Counted from the stretch's first letter, positions 1 through 12,959 are shown. The stretch is DNA of 64,000 nucleotides from Ectopseudomonas guguanensis (GCF_900104265.1 NZ_FNJJ01000003.1:350672-414671); one strand, 5' to 3'. Numbers and translations: made by a program. The notes: generated by a model from the sequence alone, not told the origin.

Positions 1-27
1 GCTGCTGCCCTGGCTGTGCTGAAGTAA
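1..27 (+). CDS. 3' end of an upstream gene (partial)
   Basis: Frame 1 of the first 27 bases reads AALAVLK followed by a TAA stop and is followed 18 bases later by a terminator hairpin. This fits the last codons of a plus-strand gene that starts outside the window. Eight codons are too few to identify it. Confidence 0.5.
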   Translation, partial: AAALAVLK

Positions 28-45
28 CCTCTTCGGCACCCATTG

Positions 46-74
46 AAACGGCCTGCTCAGCAGGCCGTTTTTAT
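46..74 (+). terminator. Rho-independent terminator of the upstream gene
   Basis: AAACGGCCTG and CAGGCCGTTT form a perfect 10-bp stem around a short CTCAG loop (46-70), followed by T residues on the plus strand. It separates the upstream gene from the mux operon. Confidence 0.8.
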
Positions 75-192
75 TTGTGCCTCAAACAGTTAGTAACGTA
101 AGGGGAGCGTAAAAAGCGGGTAAATGGGCTTTGCTTGACGCGGGCCAGTGCTTATCGTTCCGACTCCCACAAAAAGTGATACCGCGCCTGCC

Positions 193-1416
193 ATGTCGAA
201 TGTTCCCTCGTCTGCCTCGAACAACTCCCGCCAATGGCTGATCGGCCTGACGCTGCTGGCCGTGCTGCTTCTGCTGCTGTGGTGGTTCTGGCCGAGCAAA
301 CCCCAGGCCCAGCAGATGGGCCGTGGTCGCTTCGGCGACATGGGCCCGATACCGGTGCGCCTGGCCGAAGTCGAGCAGGGCGAGTTCGCCATCGAGCTCA
401 AGGCACTCGGCACGGTGACCGCCTACAACACGGTCAACGTGCGTTCGCGAGTCGACGGTGAGCTGGTCAAGGTGCTGTTCGAGGAGGGGCAGCAGGTCAA
501 GGCCGGCGACCTGCTCGCGGTGATCGACCCGCGCCCTTATCAGGTGGCCCTGCAGCAGGCGCAGGGCGCGCTGCAGGAAAACCAGGCGCAGCTGAAGAAT
601 GCCGAGCTGGATCTGCAGCGCTACAAGGGTCTGTACGCTGAAGACAGCATCGCCAAGCAGACCCTCGATACCCAGCAGGCGCTGGTCAATCAGTACCGCG
701 GCAGCCTGCAGAGCAACCAGGCCGACGTCGCCACGGCCAAGCTCAATCTCGACTTCACCCAGATTCGCGCGCCCATTGCCGGTCGTCTCGGCCTGCGCCA
801 GCTGGATATCGGCAACCTGGTCAGTGGCGGCGATACCACGCCGCTGGTGGTGATCACCCAGACCGACCCGATTTCGGTGATCTTCACCATTCCCGAGGGC
901 GATCTGCCGGCAGTACTGCAGCGCAGGCGCGACGGCACGACTCTGGCCGTCGAGGCCTGGGATCGTGGCGAGCGTCTGAAACTGGCCGAGGGCGTGCTGG
1001 AAAGCCTGGACAACCAGATCGACACCACCACCGGCACGGTCAAGCTCAAGGCGCGTTTCGACAATGCCGAGCAGATGCTCTTTCCCAACCAGTTCGTCAA
1101 CGTGCGCCTGCGCGTGGAAACCCATCAGGCCGCCACCATCGTTCCGTCCGCTGCTGTGCAGTTCGGCACCCAGGGTACCTTCGTCTACGTGGTCGATGAC
1201 GCCAACAAGGTAAGCATCCGCCCGGTCAGCATCGCCGCCAGCGATGCCGAGCGCAGCATGGTCAGCGAAGGTGTGCAGCAGGGCGAGCGGCTGGTACTGG
1301 AAGGCACCGATCGCCTGCGCGACGGCAGCGAAGTGGAGGTGGTCGACCCGCAGACCGCGCAGAAGGCCGGGGAGCCGCGCGAGTCAGGCCGGGCTGGCGC
1401 ACGGAACGACGCATGA
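193..1416 (+). CDS. muxA: RND efflux periplasmic adaptor MuxA (MdtA-like)
   Basis: This is the membrane-fusion (adaptor) subunit of a tripartite RND efflux pump. It links the inner-membrane permeases MuxB and MuxC to the outer-membrane channel OpmB. The ATG at 193 gives 407 aa. An upstream in-frame GTG at 148 would add 15 residues without typical leader character, and neither start has a strong Shine-Dalgarno sequence, so the start is uncertain. An N-terminal hydrophobic anchor ([20 protein letters not shown]) is followed by the two halves of a lipoyl/barrel-sandwich domain split by a Gln-rich coiled-coil hairpin, then beta-barrel and membrane-proximal domains. The stop overlaps the muxB start by 4 bases (ATGA). 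The order adaptor, two permeases, channel is that of MuxABC-OpmB of P. aeruginosa and of MdtABC. Confidence 0.9.
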   Translation: MSNVPSSASNNSRQWLIGLTLLAVLLLLLWWFWPSKPQAQQMGRGRFGDMGPIPVRLAEVEQGEFAIELKALGTVTAYNTVNVRSRVDGELVKVLFEEGQQVKAGDLLAVIDPRPYQVALQQAQGALQENQAQLKNAELDLQRYKGLYAEDSIAKQTLDTQQALVNQYRGSLQSNQADVATAKLNLDFTQIRAPIAGRLGLRQLDIGNLVSGGDTTPLVVITQTDPISVIFTIPEGDLPAVLQRRRDGTTLAVEAWDRGERLKLAEGVLESLDNQIDTTTGTVKLKARFDNAEQMLFPNQFVNVRLRVETHQAATIVPSAAVQFGTQGTFVYVVDDANKVSIRPVSIAASDAERSMVSEGVQQGERLVLEGTDRLRDGSEVEVVDPQTAQKAGEPRESGRAGARNDA

Positions 1417-4400
1417 ACATCTCCCGCCCGTTCATCCTGCGGCCGGTCGCCACCACGCTGTTGATGGTGGCAATCTTCTTGAGCGGCCTGATCGCCTATC
1501 GCCTGTTGCCGGTGTCGGCGCTGCCGGAGGTGGATTACCCGACCATCCGCGTGCTGACCCTCTATCCCGGTGCCAGCCCGGACGTGATGACCAGTGCGGT
1601 GACCGCGCCGCTGGAGCGCCAGTTCGGCCAGATGGCCGGGCTCAAGCAGATGTCCTCGACCAGCTCGGGCGGCGCCTCGGTGATCACCCTGCGTTTCAAC
1701 CTGGACGTTTCCCTGGCGGTGGCCGAGCAGGAGGTGCAGGCGGCGATCAACGCGGCGAGCAACCTGCTGCCGGGCGATCTGCCGGCGCCGCCGGTGTACA
1801 ACAAGGTCAACCCGGCCGATACGCCGGTGCTGACCCTGGCGGTGAGTTCGGCAACGCTGCCGCTGCCGCAGGTCAACGACCTGGTCGACACCCGTCTGGC
1901 GCAGAAGCTGGCGCAAACCAGCGGTGTCGGCCTGGTCACCCTGGCCGGCGGGCAACGTCCGGCCGTGCGCATTCGCGTCAACCCCGAGGCGCTGGCGTCC
2001 TACGGCCTGAGCCTGGCCGATGTGCGCAGCCTGATCACGGCGAGCAACGTCAATCAGCCCAAGGGCAATTTCGACGGGCCCACGCGAGTTTCCCAGCTCG
2101 ACGCCAACGACCAGCTGAAGTCGGTCGATGAATACCGCGAGCTGATCCTCAGCTATCAGAACGGCGCCGCGCTGCGCCTGAAGGACGTCGCCGAGATCAT
2201 CGATGGCGCCGAAAACGAGCGTCTGGCGGCCTGGGCCAACCGCAACCAGGCGGTGCTGGTCAACGTGCAGCGCCAGCCGGGCGCCAACGTCATCGAGGTG
2301 GTCGACCGCATCCAGACCCTGCTGCCGCATCTGACCGAGGGCCTGCCGGCCAGCGTCGAGGTCAAGGTGCTGACCGACCGTACGCAGACCATCCGCGCTG
2401 CGGTGCGCGACGTGCAGCACGAGTTGCTGCTGGCCATCGCCCTGGTGGTGATGGTGACCTTCCTGTTCCTGCGCAAGCTGTCGGCGACCATCATCCCGTC
2501 GATCGTCGTGCCGCTGTCGCTGATCGGCACCTTCGGCGTGATGTACCTGGCCGGCTTCACCATCAACAACCTGACGCTGATGGCGCTGACCATCGCCACC
2601 GGTTTCGTGGTCGACGACGCTATCGTCATGCTGGAGAACATCGCCCGCCACCTGGAAGAGGGCGAGACGCCGCTGGAGGCTGCACTCAAGGGCGCGCGGC
2701 AGATCGGCTTCACCCTGGTGTCGCTGACCCTGTCGCTGATCGCGGTGTTGATTCCGCTATTGTTCATGGCCGATGTGGTCGGCCGCTTGTTCCGCGAGTT
2801 CGCCATCACCCTGGCGGTGGCCATCCTGATTTCCCTGGTAGTGTCGCTGACCCTCACGCCGATGATGTGCGCGCGCCTGCTCAAGGCCGAGAAACCCGAG
2901 CAGGAAGGGCGCTTCTACCACGCCGCCGGCGGTTTCATCGACGCCATGATCGAGCGCTACGGCGTGTGGCTACAGTGGGTGCTCAGGCACCAGCCGCTGA
3001 CCCTGCTGGTGGCTGTGGCGACCCTGGGCCTGACCGTGCTGTTGTACCTGGCGGTGCCCAAGGGCTTTTTCCCGGTGCAGGACACCGGGGTGATTCAGGG
3101 CATTTCCGAGGCGCCGCAGTCGATTTCCTTCAGCGCCATGAGCGAGCGCCAGCAGCGCCTGGCCGACGTCATCCTGCGCGATCCGGCAGTGGCCAGCCTG
3201 TCTTCCTCGATTGGAGTGGACGGTGATAATCCGACGCTCAACAGCGGCCGCCTGTTGATCAATCTCAAGGCTCACGCCGAGCGCGACGTCACTGCCAGCC
3301 AGGTGATCGAACGGCTGCGTCCGGAGCTGGCGAAGATTCCCGGGATCGAACTGTTCATGCAGCCGGTGCAGGACCTGACCATCGAGGATCGCATCAGCCG
3401 CACCCAGTTCCAGTTCACCCTGGAGTCGCCGGACAGCCAGCTGCTGGAAACCTGGACGCCGCGGCTGGTCGAGGCGCTGCGTGAGCAACCGCAGCTGACC
3501 GATGTCGCCAGCGATCTGCAGAACCGCGGCCTGCAGGTATTCCTGGATATCGATCGCGACGCCGCGGCGCGTCTGGGCATCAACGTCGGCGATATCGACG
3601 ACGCGCTCTACGACGCCTTCGGCCAGCGCCAGATCAGCACCATCTACACCCAGGCCAGCCAATACCGCGTGGTGCTGGAGAGCCGCGATGGCGGTCGCAC
3701 CGGCCTGGCCGCGCTGCGTCAGATCCACGTCGCCACTGGCGATGGCCAGCAGGTGCCGCTGTCATCCCTGGCGCGCATCGAGGAGCGTCCGGCCAGCCTG
3801 CTGATCAACCATATCGGTCAGTTCCCGGCGGTGACCCTGTCGTTCAACCTGGCACCAGGTGTGTCGCTGGGCCAAGCGGTGGCAGTCATCGAGCGGGTGG
3901 AGCAGGAAATCGGCCTGCCGTTGTCCATCAGTACCCAGTTCCAGGGCGCTGCCGAGGCCTTCCGCGCCTCGCTGAGCTCCACGCTGCTGCTGATCCTGGC
4001 GGCCATCGTCACCATGTACATCGTGCTCGGCGTGCTCTACGAGAGCTATATCCACCCGATCACCATTCTTTCCACGCTGCCTTCGGCGGGCGTCGGCGCC
4101 TTGCTGGCGTTGCTGTTGACCGGCAACGATCTGGGCCTGATCGCCATCATCGGCATCATCCTGCTGATCGGCATCGTCAAGAAGAACGCGATCATGATGA
4201 TCGACTTCGCCCTGGAGGCGGAGCGCCATCAGGGCATGGCGCCCGAGGCGGCGATCTACCAGGCGGCGCTGCTGCGTTTCCGCCCGATTCTGATGACCAC
4301 CCTGGCGGCGCTGTTCGGCGCCATCCCGCTGATGCTCGCCTCGGGCTCCGGCGCCGAGCTGCGCCAGCCGCTGGGCCTGGTGATGGTCGGCGGCCTGCTG

Positions 4401-4505
4401 GTCAGCCAGGTGCTGACGCTGTTCACCACGCCGGTGATCTACCTGTACTTCGATCGCCTGTCGCGCCGCGTCAGTGGTCGCAGTGCCGCGGGGGTGTCGG
4501 TATGA
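1413..4505 (+). CDS. muxB: RND efflux permease MuxB (MdtB-like)
   Basis: This is a 1030-aa inner-membrane proton/drug antiporter of the HAE1 RND family. TM1 is followed by a large periplasmic loop, the TM2-TM6 block, a second periplasmic loop and the TM8-TM12 block, as expected from the internal duplication of the family. The proton-relay aspartate pair in TM4 is present in [14 protein letters not shown]. The C-terminal half carries the conserved [14 protein letters not shown] segment. The gene overlaps muxA by 4 bases. It is followed not directly by muxC but by a 106-base gap that contains a perfect inverted repeat. In MdtBC-type pumps the two permeases form a mixed trimer, so this protein probably works with MuxC. 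Confidence 0.92.
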   Translation: MNISRPFILRPVATTLLMVAIFLSGLIAYRLLPVSALPEVDYPTIRVLTLYPGASPDVMTSAVTAPLERQFGQMAGLKQMSSTSSGGASVITLRFNLDVSLAVAEQEVQAAINAASNLLPGDLPAPPVYNKVNPADTPVLTLAVSSATLPLPQVNDLVDTRLAQKLAQTSGVGLVTLAGGQRPAVRIRVNPEALASYGLSLADVRSLITASNVNQPKGNFDGPTRVSQLDANDQLKSVDEYRELILSYQNGAALRLKDVAEIIDGAENERLAAWANRNQAVLVNVQRQPGANVIEVVDRIQTLLPHLTEGLPASVEVKVLTDRTQTIRAAVRDVQHELLLAIALVVMVTFLFLRKLSATIIPSIVVPLSLIGTFGVMYLAGFTINNLTLMALTIATGFVVDDAIVMLENIARHLEEGETPLEAALKGARQIGFTLVSLTLSLIAVLIPLLFMADVVGRLFREFAITLAVAILISLVVSLTLTPMMCARLLKAEKPEQEGRFYHAAGGFIDAMIERYGVWLQWVLRHQPLTLLVAVATLGLTVLLYLAVPKGFFPVQDTGVIQGISEAPQSISFSAMSERQQRLADVILRDPAVASLSSSIGVDGDNPTLNSGRLLINLKAHAERDVTASQVIERLRPELAKIPGIELFMQPVQDLTIEDRISRTQFQFTLESPDSQLLETWTPRLVEALREQPQLTDVASDLQNRGLQVFLDIDRDAAARLGINVGDIDDALYDAFGQRQISTIYTQASQYRVVLESRDGGRTGLAALRQIHVATGDGQQVPLSSLARIEERPASLLINHIGQFPAVTLSFNLAPGVSLGQAVAVIERVEQEIGLPLSISTQFQGAAEAFRASLSSTLLLILAAIVTMYIVLGVLYESYIHPITILSTLPSAGVGALLALLLTGNDLGLIAIIGIILLIGIVKKNAIMMIDFALEAERHQGMAPEAAIYQAALLRFRPILMTTLAALFGAIPLMLASGSGAELRQPLGLVMVGGLLVSQVLTLFTTPVIYLYFDRLSRRVSGRSAAGVSV

Positions 4506-4514
4506 CCCCGGCCC

Positions 4515-4577
4515 GTAGGAGCGGCTTCAGCCGCGAACAGATCGGTGCAGGGGATTCGCGGCTGAAGCCGCTCCTAC
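4515..4577. repeat. REP-like inverted repeat between muxB and muxC
   Basis: Two perfect 23-base arms face each other (4515-4537 and 4555-4577), starting GTAGGAGCGGCTTCAGCCGC and separated by 17 bases. The arm is typical of Pseudomonas REP elements. It sits inside an operon whose other junctions overlap, so it could act as an mRNA stability or attenuation hairpin between the two permease genes. Confidence 0.85.
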
Positions 4578-4611
4578 AGGATTGGCCAAGCCTTGGCGGG
4601 GCTAATCGCGC

Positions 4612-7600
4612 ATGAACCTCTCCGCCCCCTTTATCCGCCGCCCGGTGGCGACCCTGCTGCTGAGCCTGGCGATCATGCTGCTTGGCGGCGTCAGCTTCGG
4701 CCTGTTGCCGGTGGCGCCATTGCCGCAGATGGATTTTCCCACCATCACCGTGCAGGCCAGCCTACCGGGGGCCAGCCCGCAGATCATGGCTTCCACCGTA
4801 GCCACGCCGCTGGAGCGTTCGCTCGGCACCATCGCCGGTATCAGCCAGATGAACAGCCGCAGCAGCCAGGGCAGCACGCGGATCATGATCCAGTTCGACC
4901 TGGACAAGGACATCAACACCGCCGCGCGCGAGGTGCAGGCGGCGATCAACGCCGCGCGCGAGCTGCTGCCCAGCGGCATGCGCACCATGCCCAGCTACCG
5001 CAAGATCAATCCGTCGCAGGCGCCGATCATGGTCATCTCGCTGACCAGCGACACCCTGAGCAAAGGCCAGCTGTACGACGTGGCCTCGACCATCCTGGCG
5101 CAGAAGCTGTCGCAGGTCGGCGGCGTCGGCGAGGTGCAGGTCGGCGGCAGCTCCTTGCCGGCGGTGCGCGTGTCGCTGGAGCCGCGCCTGCTCGACCAGT
5201 ACGGCATTGCCCTGGACGAAGTGCGCCAGACCATCGCCGCGAGCAACGCCCTGCGTCCCAAGGGCACGGTGGAGGACGAGCAGCGCCGCTGGCAGGTGCA
5301 GGCCAGCGATCAGTTGGCCAAGGCCGCCGACTACCTGCCGATGATCATCCGCTACCAGGACGGCGCCGCCGTGCGCCTGGGTGACGTAGCCACGGTCACC
5401 GACGGCGTCGAAGACCGCTACAACAGCGGTTTCTACAATGACAGGGAAGCGGTGCTGCTGGTGATCAATCGGCAGAGCGGGGCGAACATCCTGCAGACCA
5501 TCGCCGACATCCGCGCCGAGCTGCCGGCGCTGCGCGAGGTGATCCCAGCCAGCGTCGAGCTGGAGGTGGCGATGGACCGCTCGCCAGTGATCCGCGCCAC
5601 GTTACATGAGGCCGAGCGCACCCTGCTGATCGCCGTGGGCCTGGTGATCCTGGTGGTGCTGGCCTTCCTCGGGCGCTGGCGCGCAGCGCTGATACCCGCG
5701 CTGGCGGTGCCGGTGTCGCTGATCGGCAGTTTCGCCGCCATGTACCTGCTGGGGTTCTCGCTGAACAACCTGTCGCTGATGGCGTTGATCATCGCCACCG
5801 GGCTGGTGGTGGACGATGCCATCGTGGTGCTGGAAAACATCGCCCGGCACATCCATAACGGCGAGAAGCCGATGGCGGCGGCGTTCAAAGGTACACGCGA
5901 GGTGGGCTTCACGCTGCTGTCGATGAACCTGTCGCTGGTGGCGGTGTTCATCTCCATCCTGTTCATGGGCGGCATCGTCGAGCGGCTGTTCCGTGAATTC
6001 TCCATCACCCTGGCGGTGGCGGTGGTGATCTCTCTGCTGGTGTCGCTGACCTTGACACCGATGCTCTGCGCACGCTGGCTCAAGGCCGAGCAGGAGCAGT
6101 CGCGCAGCCGCCTGCAGCTATGGGGTGACCGCCTGCAGGCGCGGGTGCTGGCCATCTATGGGCGTTCGCTGGATTGGGCATTGCGCCATTCGTTGCTGAT
6201 GGTCATCAGCCTGCTGGCGACCATCGCGCTGAACGTCTACCTGTTCGTCAGCATTCCCAAGACCTTCATGCCGCAGCAGGATACCGGCCAGCTGATCGGC
6301 TTCATTCGCGGCGACAACGGTCTGTCGTTCCAGGTCATGCAGCCGAAAATGGAGATCTTCCGCAAGGCGGTGCTGGCCGATCCGGCAGTGGACAGCGTGG
6401 CGGGATTCATCGGCGGCGCCGGCGGTATCAACAACGCCTTCATGATCGTGCGTCTGAAACCGATCAGCGAGCGCAAGGTGTCGTCGCAGCAGGTGATCAA
6501 CCGCCTGCGTGCCAGCGTGCCGAAGGTGCCGGGTGGGCGCATGTTCCTCATGCCCGATCAGGACCTGCAGATAGGCGGGCGCGAGGGGCGCAGTTCGGAA
6601 AACGAGTACATGTTGCTCTCCGGCGATCTCGACGCCCTGCGTGAATGGCTGCCACGGGTGCGCGAGGCGCTGCGCGCATTGCCGGAACTGACCGATATCG
6701 ACGCGCGCGAGAACAGCGGTGCGCAGCAAATCCGCCTGGTGGTGGACCGCGAGGCCGCGCAGCGTCTGGGCGTTGAAATGAGCATGATCACCGCGGTGCT
6801 CAACAATGCCTTCAGTCAGCGTCAGGTGTCGACCATCTACCAGGCGCTGAATCAGTACAGCGTGGTGATGGAGATCAACCCACGCTATGCCCAGCATCCC
6901 GAGGCGCTGGATCAGATTCAGCTGATCACCGCCGATGGTGCGCGTGTGCCGCTGTCGACCTTCGCCCACTGGGAGCGTGGCCTGGAGGAAGATCGCGTCA
7001 ACCATCAGGGCCAGTTCGCCGCCGAGAACATCGGCTTTTCCCTGGCCGAAGGTGTAAGCCTCGATCAGGCCAGCCGCGCCATCGACAACGCCGTGGCGCG
7101 CGTCGGCCTGCCCACCGAGGTGCAGGGCATGCTCGGCGGTACCGGAGCGGCCTTCCAGCAGACCCAGGGCAATCAGCCGCTGATGATCCTGCTGGCGCTG
7201 GTGGTGGTGTACATCGTCCTCGGCGTGCTCTACGAGAGCTACGTGCATCCGCTGACCATTCTTTCGACCTTGCCCTCTGCCGGGGTCGGCGCCTTGCTCG
7301 CGCTGCAACTGGTGGGCATGGAGTTCAGCCTGATCTCGCTGCTGGGCCTGTTCCTGCTGATCGGTATCGTCAAGAAGAACGCCATTCTGATGGTCGATCT
7401 GGCCCTGCAACTGGAACGCGGCGAGCGCCTGAGCCCGCAGGAGTCCATCCGCCAGGCCTGCCTGCTGCGTTTCCGCCCGATCATGATGACCACCCTGGCT
7501 GCAATCCTGGGCGCCTTGCCGCTGGTGCTGGGCAGCGCCGAAGGTTCGGAAATGCGCCAGCCGCTGGGTATCACCATCGTCGGTGGCCTGGTGCTGAGCC

Positions 7601-7716
7601 AGGTGCTGACCCTCTACACCACTCCGGTGGTCTATCTCTACTTCGACCGCCTGCGCCACCGCGTCAATCGCTGGCGCGGCGTGCGCACCGATGCCTCGTT
7701 GGAAACTCCGCTATGA
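4612..7716 (+). CDS. muxC: RND efflux permease MuxC (MdtC-like)
   Basis: This is the second 1034-aa RND permease of the operon, clearly paralogous to MuxB along its full length ([20 protein letters not shown] at the N-terminus, [16 protein letters not shown] in TM4, [14 protein letters not shown] in the C-terminal half). The TM4 aspartate pair needed for proton coupling is intact. Paired but different permeases are the hallmark of MdtBC/MuxBC pumps, which export compounds such as novobiocin, macrolides and bile-type detergents in studied species; the substrates here are unknown. The gene starts 34 bases after the repeat and its TGA overlaps the opmB start by 4 bases. Confidence 0.92.
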   Translation: MNLSAPFIRRPVATLLLSLAIMLLGGVSFGLLPVAPLPQMDFPTITVQASLPGASPQIMASTVATPLERSLGTIAGISQMNSRSSQGSTRIMIQFDLDKDINTAAREVQAAINAARELLPSGMRTMPSYRKINPSQAPIMVISLTSDTLSKGQLYDVASTILAQKLSQVGGVGEVQVGGSSLPAVRVSLEPRLLDQYGIALDEVRQTIAASNALRPKGTVEDEQRRWQVQASDQLAKAADYLPMIIRYQDGAAVRLGDVATVTDGVEDRYNSGFYNDREAVLLVINRQSGANILQTIADIRAELPALREVIPASVELEVAMDRSPVIRATLHEAERTLLIAVGLVILVVLAFLGRWRAALIPALAVPVSLIGSFAAMYLLGFSLNNLSLMALIIATGLVVDDAIVVLENIARHIHNGEKPMAAAFKGTREVGFTLLSMNLSLVAVFISILFMGGIVERLFREFSITLAVAVVISLLVSLTLTPMLCARWLKAEQEQSRSRLQLWGDRLQARVLAIYGRSLDWALRHSLLMVISLLATIALNVYLFVSIPKTFMPQQDTGQLIGFIRGDNGLSFQVMQPKMEIFRKAVLADPAVDSVAGFIGGAGGINNAFMIVRLKPISERKVSSQQVINRLRASVPKVPGGRMFLMPDQDLQIGGREGRSSENEYMLLSGDLDALREWLPRVREALRALPELTDIDARENSGAQQIRLVVDREAAQRLGVEMSMITAVLNNAFSQRQVSTIYQALNQYSVVMEINPRYAQHPEALDQIQLITADGARVPLSTFAHWERGLEEDRVNHQGQFAAENIGFSLAEGVSLDQASRAIDNAVARVGLPTEVQGMLGGTGAAFQQTQGNQPLMILLALVVVYIVLGVLYESYVHPLTILSTLPSAGVGALLALQLVGMEFSLISLLGLFLLIGIVKKNAILMVDLALQLERGERLSPQESIRQACLLRFRPIMMTTLAAILGALPLVLGSAEGSEMRQPLGITIVGGLVLSQVLTLYTTPVVYLYFDRLRHRVNRWRGVRTDASLETPL

Positions 7717-9245
7717 AATCCATCGCACGTCCTGTAGGAGCGAGCTCTGCTCGCGAAGCTTTTTACCTCGGTCCGTTCGCCAGAGCCCGCTCCTACGGTC
7801 TGCTCGTGCTGCTGGGGATGCTCGGCGGCTGCATGCTCGGCCCCGACTATCAGCGCCCCGAACTGGCAGCGCCGATGCAGTTCAAACAGGTCGCGGGCTG
7901 GAAGGCCGCCACCCCAGGCGACGCCCTGGAACGCGGCGCCTGGTGGGAGCTGTACGGCGACGCCGAGCTCGATGCACTGGTCGAGCGTCTGCAAGTTTCC
8001 AACCAGAACCTGGCTGCTGCCGAGGCCCAGTATCGCCAGGCGCGTGCGCTGGTACGAGGCGCGCGCGCCAGCTTCTCCCCCACGCTGTCCGGCAGTGCCG
8101 GGGTGACCCGTTCCGGGCAGGGCGGCGGTGACAGCACCCTGCGTACCGCCGATGGCGTGAGTGTCAGCGGCTCGAATGCCTCGAGCATTTCCAAGAGCTA
8201 CGAACTGGGGCTCAACGCCGCCTGGGAACTGGATATCTGGGGCAAGCTACGCCGCGGCCTTGAGGCCAGCCGTGCCGAGTTCGAGGCCAGTGCCGCCGAC
8301 CTGGCCGCGGTACGCCTGAGCCTGCAGAGCGAGCTGGTACAGAACTATCTGCAGCTGCGCATTCTCGACGAGCAGAAGCGCCTGCTCGACGAGACCGTCG
8401 CCGCGTACCAGCGCTCCCTGCGCCTGACCGAGAACCAGTACCGCGCCGGCATCGTGCCCAAATCCGACGTGTCCCAGGCCACCACCCAGCTCAAGAGCAC
8501 CCAGGCGCAGGCCATCGATCTCGAGTGGCAGCGCGCGCAGCTCGAACATGCCATTGCCGTGCTGGTCGGCGTCAGCCCAGCCGAGCTGTCCATCGCACCG
8601 CGCGAGAGCCTGCCAGCGCTGCCCGAGGTGCCCGTGGCGCTGCCTTCGCAACTGCTCGAGCGCCGTCCTGACGTCGCTGCCGCCGAGCGCCGGGTGATGG
8701 CGGCCAACGCGCAGATCGGCGTGGCCGAGGCCGCCTGGTTCCCGGATCTGACCATCTCGGCCAGCGGCGGCTATCGTGGCAGCAGCTTCGCCGACTGGAT
8801 CGAGGTGCCGAACCGCTTCTGGTCGCTCGGTCCGCAACTGGCGCTGACCTTGTTCGATGGTGGCGCTCGGCGTGCCGAGCTGGAGCGCAGCGAAGCCGCC
8901 TACGACCAGACGGTGGCGCAATACCGCCAGGCCGTGCTGGACAGCTTCCGCGAAGTGGAGGATTACCTGGTGCAGCTGCGCGTGCTGGAGCAGGAAAGCG
9001 GGGTGCAGGAGGAGGCGCTGGAGGCGGCGCGCGAGTCGCTACGCCTGATCGAGAACCAGTACCGAGCCGGCACCGTGGACTTCAACAGCGTGGTCAACGT
9101 GCAGGCCACGGCGCTGAGCAACGAGCGAACCAATCTCACCCTGCTGGGCAGTCGGCTGACGGCCAGCGTGCAGCTGATCGCTGCGTTGGGGGGTGGCTGG
9201 CAGGTGGAACAATTGCACCAGCAGCCTCTGCAGCCGGCAGAGTGA
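7713..9245 (+). CDS. opmB: Outer-membrane efflux lipoprotein OpmB
   Basis: This TolC/OprM-family outer-membrane channel completes the mux pump. The protein is 510 aa, slightly longer than usual. A lipobox LGGC (Cys at about residue 40) follows a short hydrophobic run, and the mature part begins [11 protein letters not shown], typical of NodT-type outer-membrane factors. Two outer-membrane-efflux repeats follow, each with its ENQYRAG motif. The ATG overlaps the muxC stop by 4 bases. The oddity is the N-terminus: residues 8-28 ([10 protein letters not shown] and onward) are the translation of a REP-like element at 7734-7796, so the signal peptide has an unusually long n-region. An in-frame GTG at 7806 would leave too short a signal peptide (8 residues before Cys), so the long form is preferred. 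Confidence 0.9.
   Translation: MKSIARPVGASSAREAFYLGPFARARSYGLLVLLGMLGGCMLGPDYQRPELAAPMQFKQVAGWKAATPGDALERGAWWELYGDAELDALVERLQVSNQNLAAAEAQYRQARALVRGARASFSPTLSGSAGVTRSGQGGGDSTLRTADGVSVSGSNASSISKSYELGLNAAWELDIWGKLRRGLEASRAEFEASAADLAAVRLSLQSELVQNYLQLRILDEQKRLLDETVAAYQRSLRLTENQYRAGIVPKSDVSQATTQLKSTQAQAIDLEWQRAQLEHAIAVLVGVSPAELSIAPRESLPALPEVPVALPSQLLERRPDVAAAERRVMAANAQIGVAEAAWFPDLTISASGGYRGSSFADWIEVPNRFWSLGPQLALTLFDGGARRAELERSEAAYDQTVAQYRQAVLDSFREVEDYLVQLRVLEQESGVQEEALEAARESLRLIENQYRAGTVDFNSVVNVQATALSNERTNLTLLGSRLTASVQLIAALGGGWQVEQLHQQPLQPAE
7734..7796. repeat. REP-like inverted repeat inside the start of opmB
   Basis: The left arm (7734-7757) begins GTAGGAGCGAGCTCTGCTCG and matches the repeats at 17253 and 41686. 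The right arm (7776-7796) is a decayed inverse copy (TTCGCCAGAGCCCGCTCCTA plus C). The element is open in the opmB frame and lies entirely within the coding sequence between the start codon and the signal-peptide core. Confidence 0.85.
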
Positions 9246-9250
9246 GGTTG

Positions 9251-9276
9251 CGGCATGGCGGTTTTCCGCCATGCCG
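9251..9276. terminator. Hairpin between convergent opmB and dctP
   Basis: CGGCATGGCGG and CCGCCATGCCG form a perfect 11-bp stem with a TTTT loop, between the ends of opmB (+) and dctP (-). There is no clear T tract on either side, so it may be a stability hairpin rather than a full intrinsic terminator. Confidence 0.5.
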
Positions 9277-9284
9277 ATCGCGGC

Positions 9285-10598
<1,314 letters not shown>

Positions 10599-11360
10599 AT
10601 GAGTTGGTCCGCACAGCAGTATTCCCTGTTCGAACGTCAGCGCACCCGCCCGGTGCATGACCTGCTGGCGGCCGTGCCGCGCGGCGGCATCGAGCTGGCC
10701 GTCGACCTGGGCTGTGGCCCTGGCAATTCCACTGCCGTGCTGCAGGCACATGCACCGCAGGCGCAGGTGCTCGGTATCGACAGCAGTGAAGACATGCTGC
10801 GCGCTGCGCGTGAGCGCCTGCCGCAGGTCAGCTTTCAACTGGCCGATATCCAGCACTGGCAGGCCGAGCGCCCGCCGCAGCTGATCCTGGCCAACGCTTC
10901 GCTGCAATGGCTGGCCGATCACCCGCGGCTGTACCCGAGATTGCTCGCGCAGTTGGCGCCCGGTGGCTGGTTGGCGATCCAGACGCCGGACAACCTGCAG
11001 GAGCCGGCACACCGCCTGGCTCGCGAGGTGGCGGCAGACGGGCCCTGGGCTGCACAAATTGGCGAGGTGCGTCATGCCCAGCGGCACAGCGCGCAGGCCT
11101 ATTACGACATCCTCGGCGCCCATGCCAGCGAACTGGATATCTGGCGCACCACCTATTTCCATGTGCTGGACGATGCCGCGGCGGTGGTGGAGTGGTTCAA
11201 GTCCACGGCGCTGCTGCCGTTCCTGCAGCCGCTGGATGCCGAGCAGCAGGCGGCTTTCCTCGAGCGCTATCAGACGGCGATCGCCGAGGCCTATCCGGCG
11301 CAGGCCGATGGTCGGGTGTTGCTGCCGTTTCCGCGGCTGTTTCTGGTCGCTCGGCGGTAG
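10599..11360 (+). CDS. tam: Trans-aconitate 2-methyltransferase
   Basis: This 253-aa class I SAM-dependent methyltransferase has the SAM-binding motif I VDLGCGPGNST at residues 35-45, the acidic end of strand 2 (IDSSEDML), and the family's ANASLQWLADH motif. The start MSWSAQQYSLFERQRTRPVHD is typical of Tam, which methylates trans-aconitate, an inhibitor by-product of aconitase. The length fits. AGGAGA stands 7 bases before the ATG. The gene is alone, divergent from dctP and convergent with nuo, and ends just before a REP-like repeat. Confidence 0.88.
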   Translation: MSWSAQQYSLFERQRTRPVHDLLAAVPRGGIELAVDLGCGPGNSTAVLQAHAPQAQVLGIDSSEDMLRAARERLPQVSFQLADIQHWQAERPPQLILANASLQWLADHPRLYPRLLAQLAPGGWLAIQTPDNLQEPAHRLAREVAADGPWAAQIGEVRHAQRHSAQAYYDILGAHASELDIWRTTYFHVLDDAAAVVEWFKSTALLPFLQPLDAEQQAAFLERYQTAIAEAYPAQADGRVLLPFPRLFLVARR

Positions 11361-11371
11361 CGCAACAAGCT

Positions 11372-11435
11372 GTCGCGGCTAAAGCCCCTCCCACAAGTCA
11401 CCATGAGCCTGTGTGGGAGGGGCTTTAGCCGCGAC
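11372..11435. repeat. REP-like inverted repeat after tam
   Basis: Two perfect 24-base arms (11372-11395 and 11412-11435) begin GTCGCGGCTAAAGCCCCTCC and are separated by 16 bases. This is a variant of the GTAGGAGCGGCTTCAGCCGC family and lies between convergent tam and nuoN. Confidence 0.85.
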
Positions 11436-11438
11436 CCT

Positions 11439-11468
11439 TAAAAGAAAGCCCCCGCATCTGCGGGGGCT
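11439..11468 (-). terminator. Terminator of the nuo operon
   Basis: AGCCCCCGCA and TGCGGGGGCT form a perfect 10-bp stem (11447-11468) just beyond the nuoN stop. On the minus strand it is followed by a T-rich tail (TTTCTTTT). Confidence 0.88.
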
Positions 11469-11474
11469 GTGCGT

Positions 11475-12959
11475 TTACTGCGCCAGGGCGACCAGCCCGG
11501 CGTGCTGCACCAGCTCCAGCAACGGCTGCGGGTACACGCCGATGATGAAAGCGAGCAGGGCGACAACCAGCAGCATGATGCCGCCGGCGCGCTGGCCCCA
11601 GTCGAAGGGGGCGTCGTGACGGCGCAGGTTGGGCTCGCGCATGAACAGGGTGACCATCACCCGCAGGTAGTAGAACACACCGATGGCGCTGCCCAGCACC
11701 ATGGCGCCGAGCAGCCACCAGAGTTGCGCCTCGACACCGGCGGCGATCACGTAGAACTTGCCGATGAAGCCTGCGGTGAGCGGAATGCCGGCCAGCGACA
11801 GCATCATCACCGTGAGCACCGCGGTCAGATACGGGCGGCGCCAGAACAGCCCTCGGTACTCGTACAGCGCATCAGCATCGCGGCCGCTGTAGGGCGTGGA
11901 CATCAGGGTGATCACGCCGAACGCGCCGAGGCTGGTCAGCACGTAGGTGGCCAGGTATACGCCGACGGCTTCCACGGCCAGGCCCTTGCTGGCGACCAAC
12001 GCCACCAATAGGTAACCGAAGTGGGCGATGGAGGAGTAGCCGAGCAGACGCTTGAGGTTGTTCTGCAGCAGCGCCAGCAGGTTGCCGAACAGGATCGAGG
12101 CGATGGCGATCAGGGTCAGCAGATCGCTCAGCCAGCCGCCGGTCATGGCCGGGGAAATCTGGTAGAGGCGCAGCAGTACGGCGAACACCGCGACCTTGCT
12201 GGCGGTGGCCAGGAAGGCCGCCACCGGCGCCGGGGCGCCTTCGTAGACGTCCGGCGTCCACAGGTGGAAGGGCACCAGCGACAGCTTGAAGGCCAGGCCG
12301 ATCAGCATCATGCCGATACCGATCTGCACCAGCTGACTGCTCTCGCGCGCCAGGCTGACGCCGATATCGGCGAAGGCCAGGTTGCCCGACTCGGCATACA
12401 GCAGCGCCATGCCGAACAGCAGGAAGGCGCTGCCTGCGGCCGACAGCACCATGTACTTGATGCCGGCTTCCAGCGAGCGCTTGTTGAAGAAGGCGTAGGC
12501 GATCATCCCGTAAGTGGGCACCGACAGCAGCTCCAGGCCGATGAACAGGCCGGCCAGATGCTGCGCGCTGACCAGCACCAGGCCACCGGCCGCCGACAGC
12601 AGCACCAGCAGGTACAGCTCCTCGCGGTTGCCGGGGTAGCCCTTGCCCGATGCGCCGCCCAGGTAGGCATGGATCAGGGTGATGCAGGCCAGGCTGGCGG
12701 CCAGCACCAGGGCCATGTAGTAGCAGGCGAAGTTGTCGATCAGCAGCAGCGGGGTGACCTCGATCGGCCCCGCCTCCAGAGCAGGAATGATTGACAGCAG
12801 CGCCAGGTTCAGGCCGACCACCGAGAGGATGAAGGTCAGGGCGTGATTGCGCCTGGCGGCGATGGCCAGCATCACCACCACGGCGGTGAGGCTGGTCACC
12901 AGCAGCGGCAGCAGGGCGATCAGGTGTTGCAGGGTGAATTCGACAGCGTGATGTTCCAT
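11475..12959 (-). CDS. nuoN: NADH-quinone oxidoreductase subunit N
   Basis: This 494-aa integral membrane subunit is one of the three Mrp-antiporter-like proton-pumping subunits of complex I. About 14 hydrophobic helices are visible, and the TM7/TM8 proton channel residues lie in the conserved [14 protein letters not shown] segment. It is the last gene of the nuo operon, 19 bases after nuoM, and is followed by a strong terminator. Confidence 0.95.
   Translation of the reverse strand: MEHHAVEFTLQHLIALLPLLVTSLTAVVVMLAIAARRNHALTFILSVVGLNLALLSIIPALEAGPIEVTPLLLIDNFACYYMALVLAASLACITLIHAYLGGASGKGYPGNREELYLLVLLSAAGGLVLVSAQHLAGLFIGLELLSVPTYGMIAYAFFNKRSLEAGIKYMVLSAAGSAFLLFGMALLYAESGNLAFADIGVSLARESSQLVQIGIGMMLIGLAFKLSLVPFHLWTPDVYEGAPAPVAAFLATASKVAVFAVLLRLYQISPAMTGGWLSDLLTLIAIASILFGNLLALLQNNLKRLLGYSSIAHFGYLLVALVASKGLAVEAVGVYLATYVLTSLGAFGVITLMSTPYSGRDADALYEYRGLFWRRPYLTAVLTVMMLSLAGIPLTAGFIGKFYVIAAGVEAQLWWLLGAMVLGSAIGVFYYLRVMVTLFMREPNLRRHDAPFDWGQRAGGIMLLVVALLAFIIGVYPQPLLELVQHAGLVALAQ

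Noticed and set aside
75..192. A sigma-70 promoter for muxA (TTGCTT with TATCGT, 16-base spacing)
   Set aside because: Matches are only 3/6 and 4/6 and the spacing is short; not strong enough to list.
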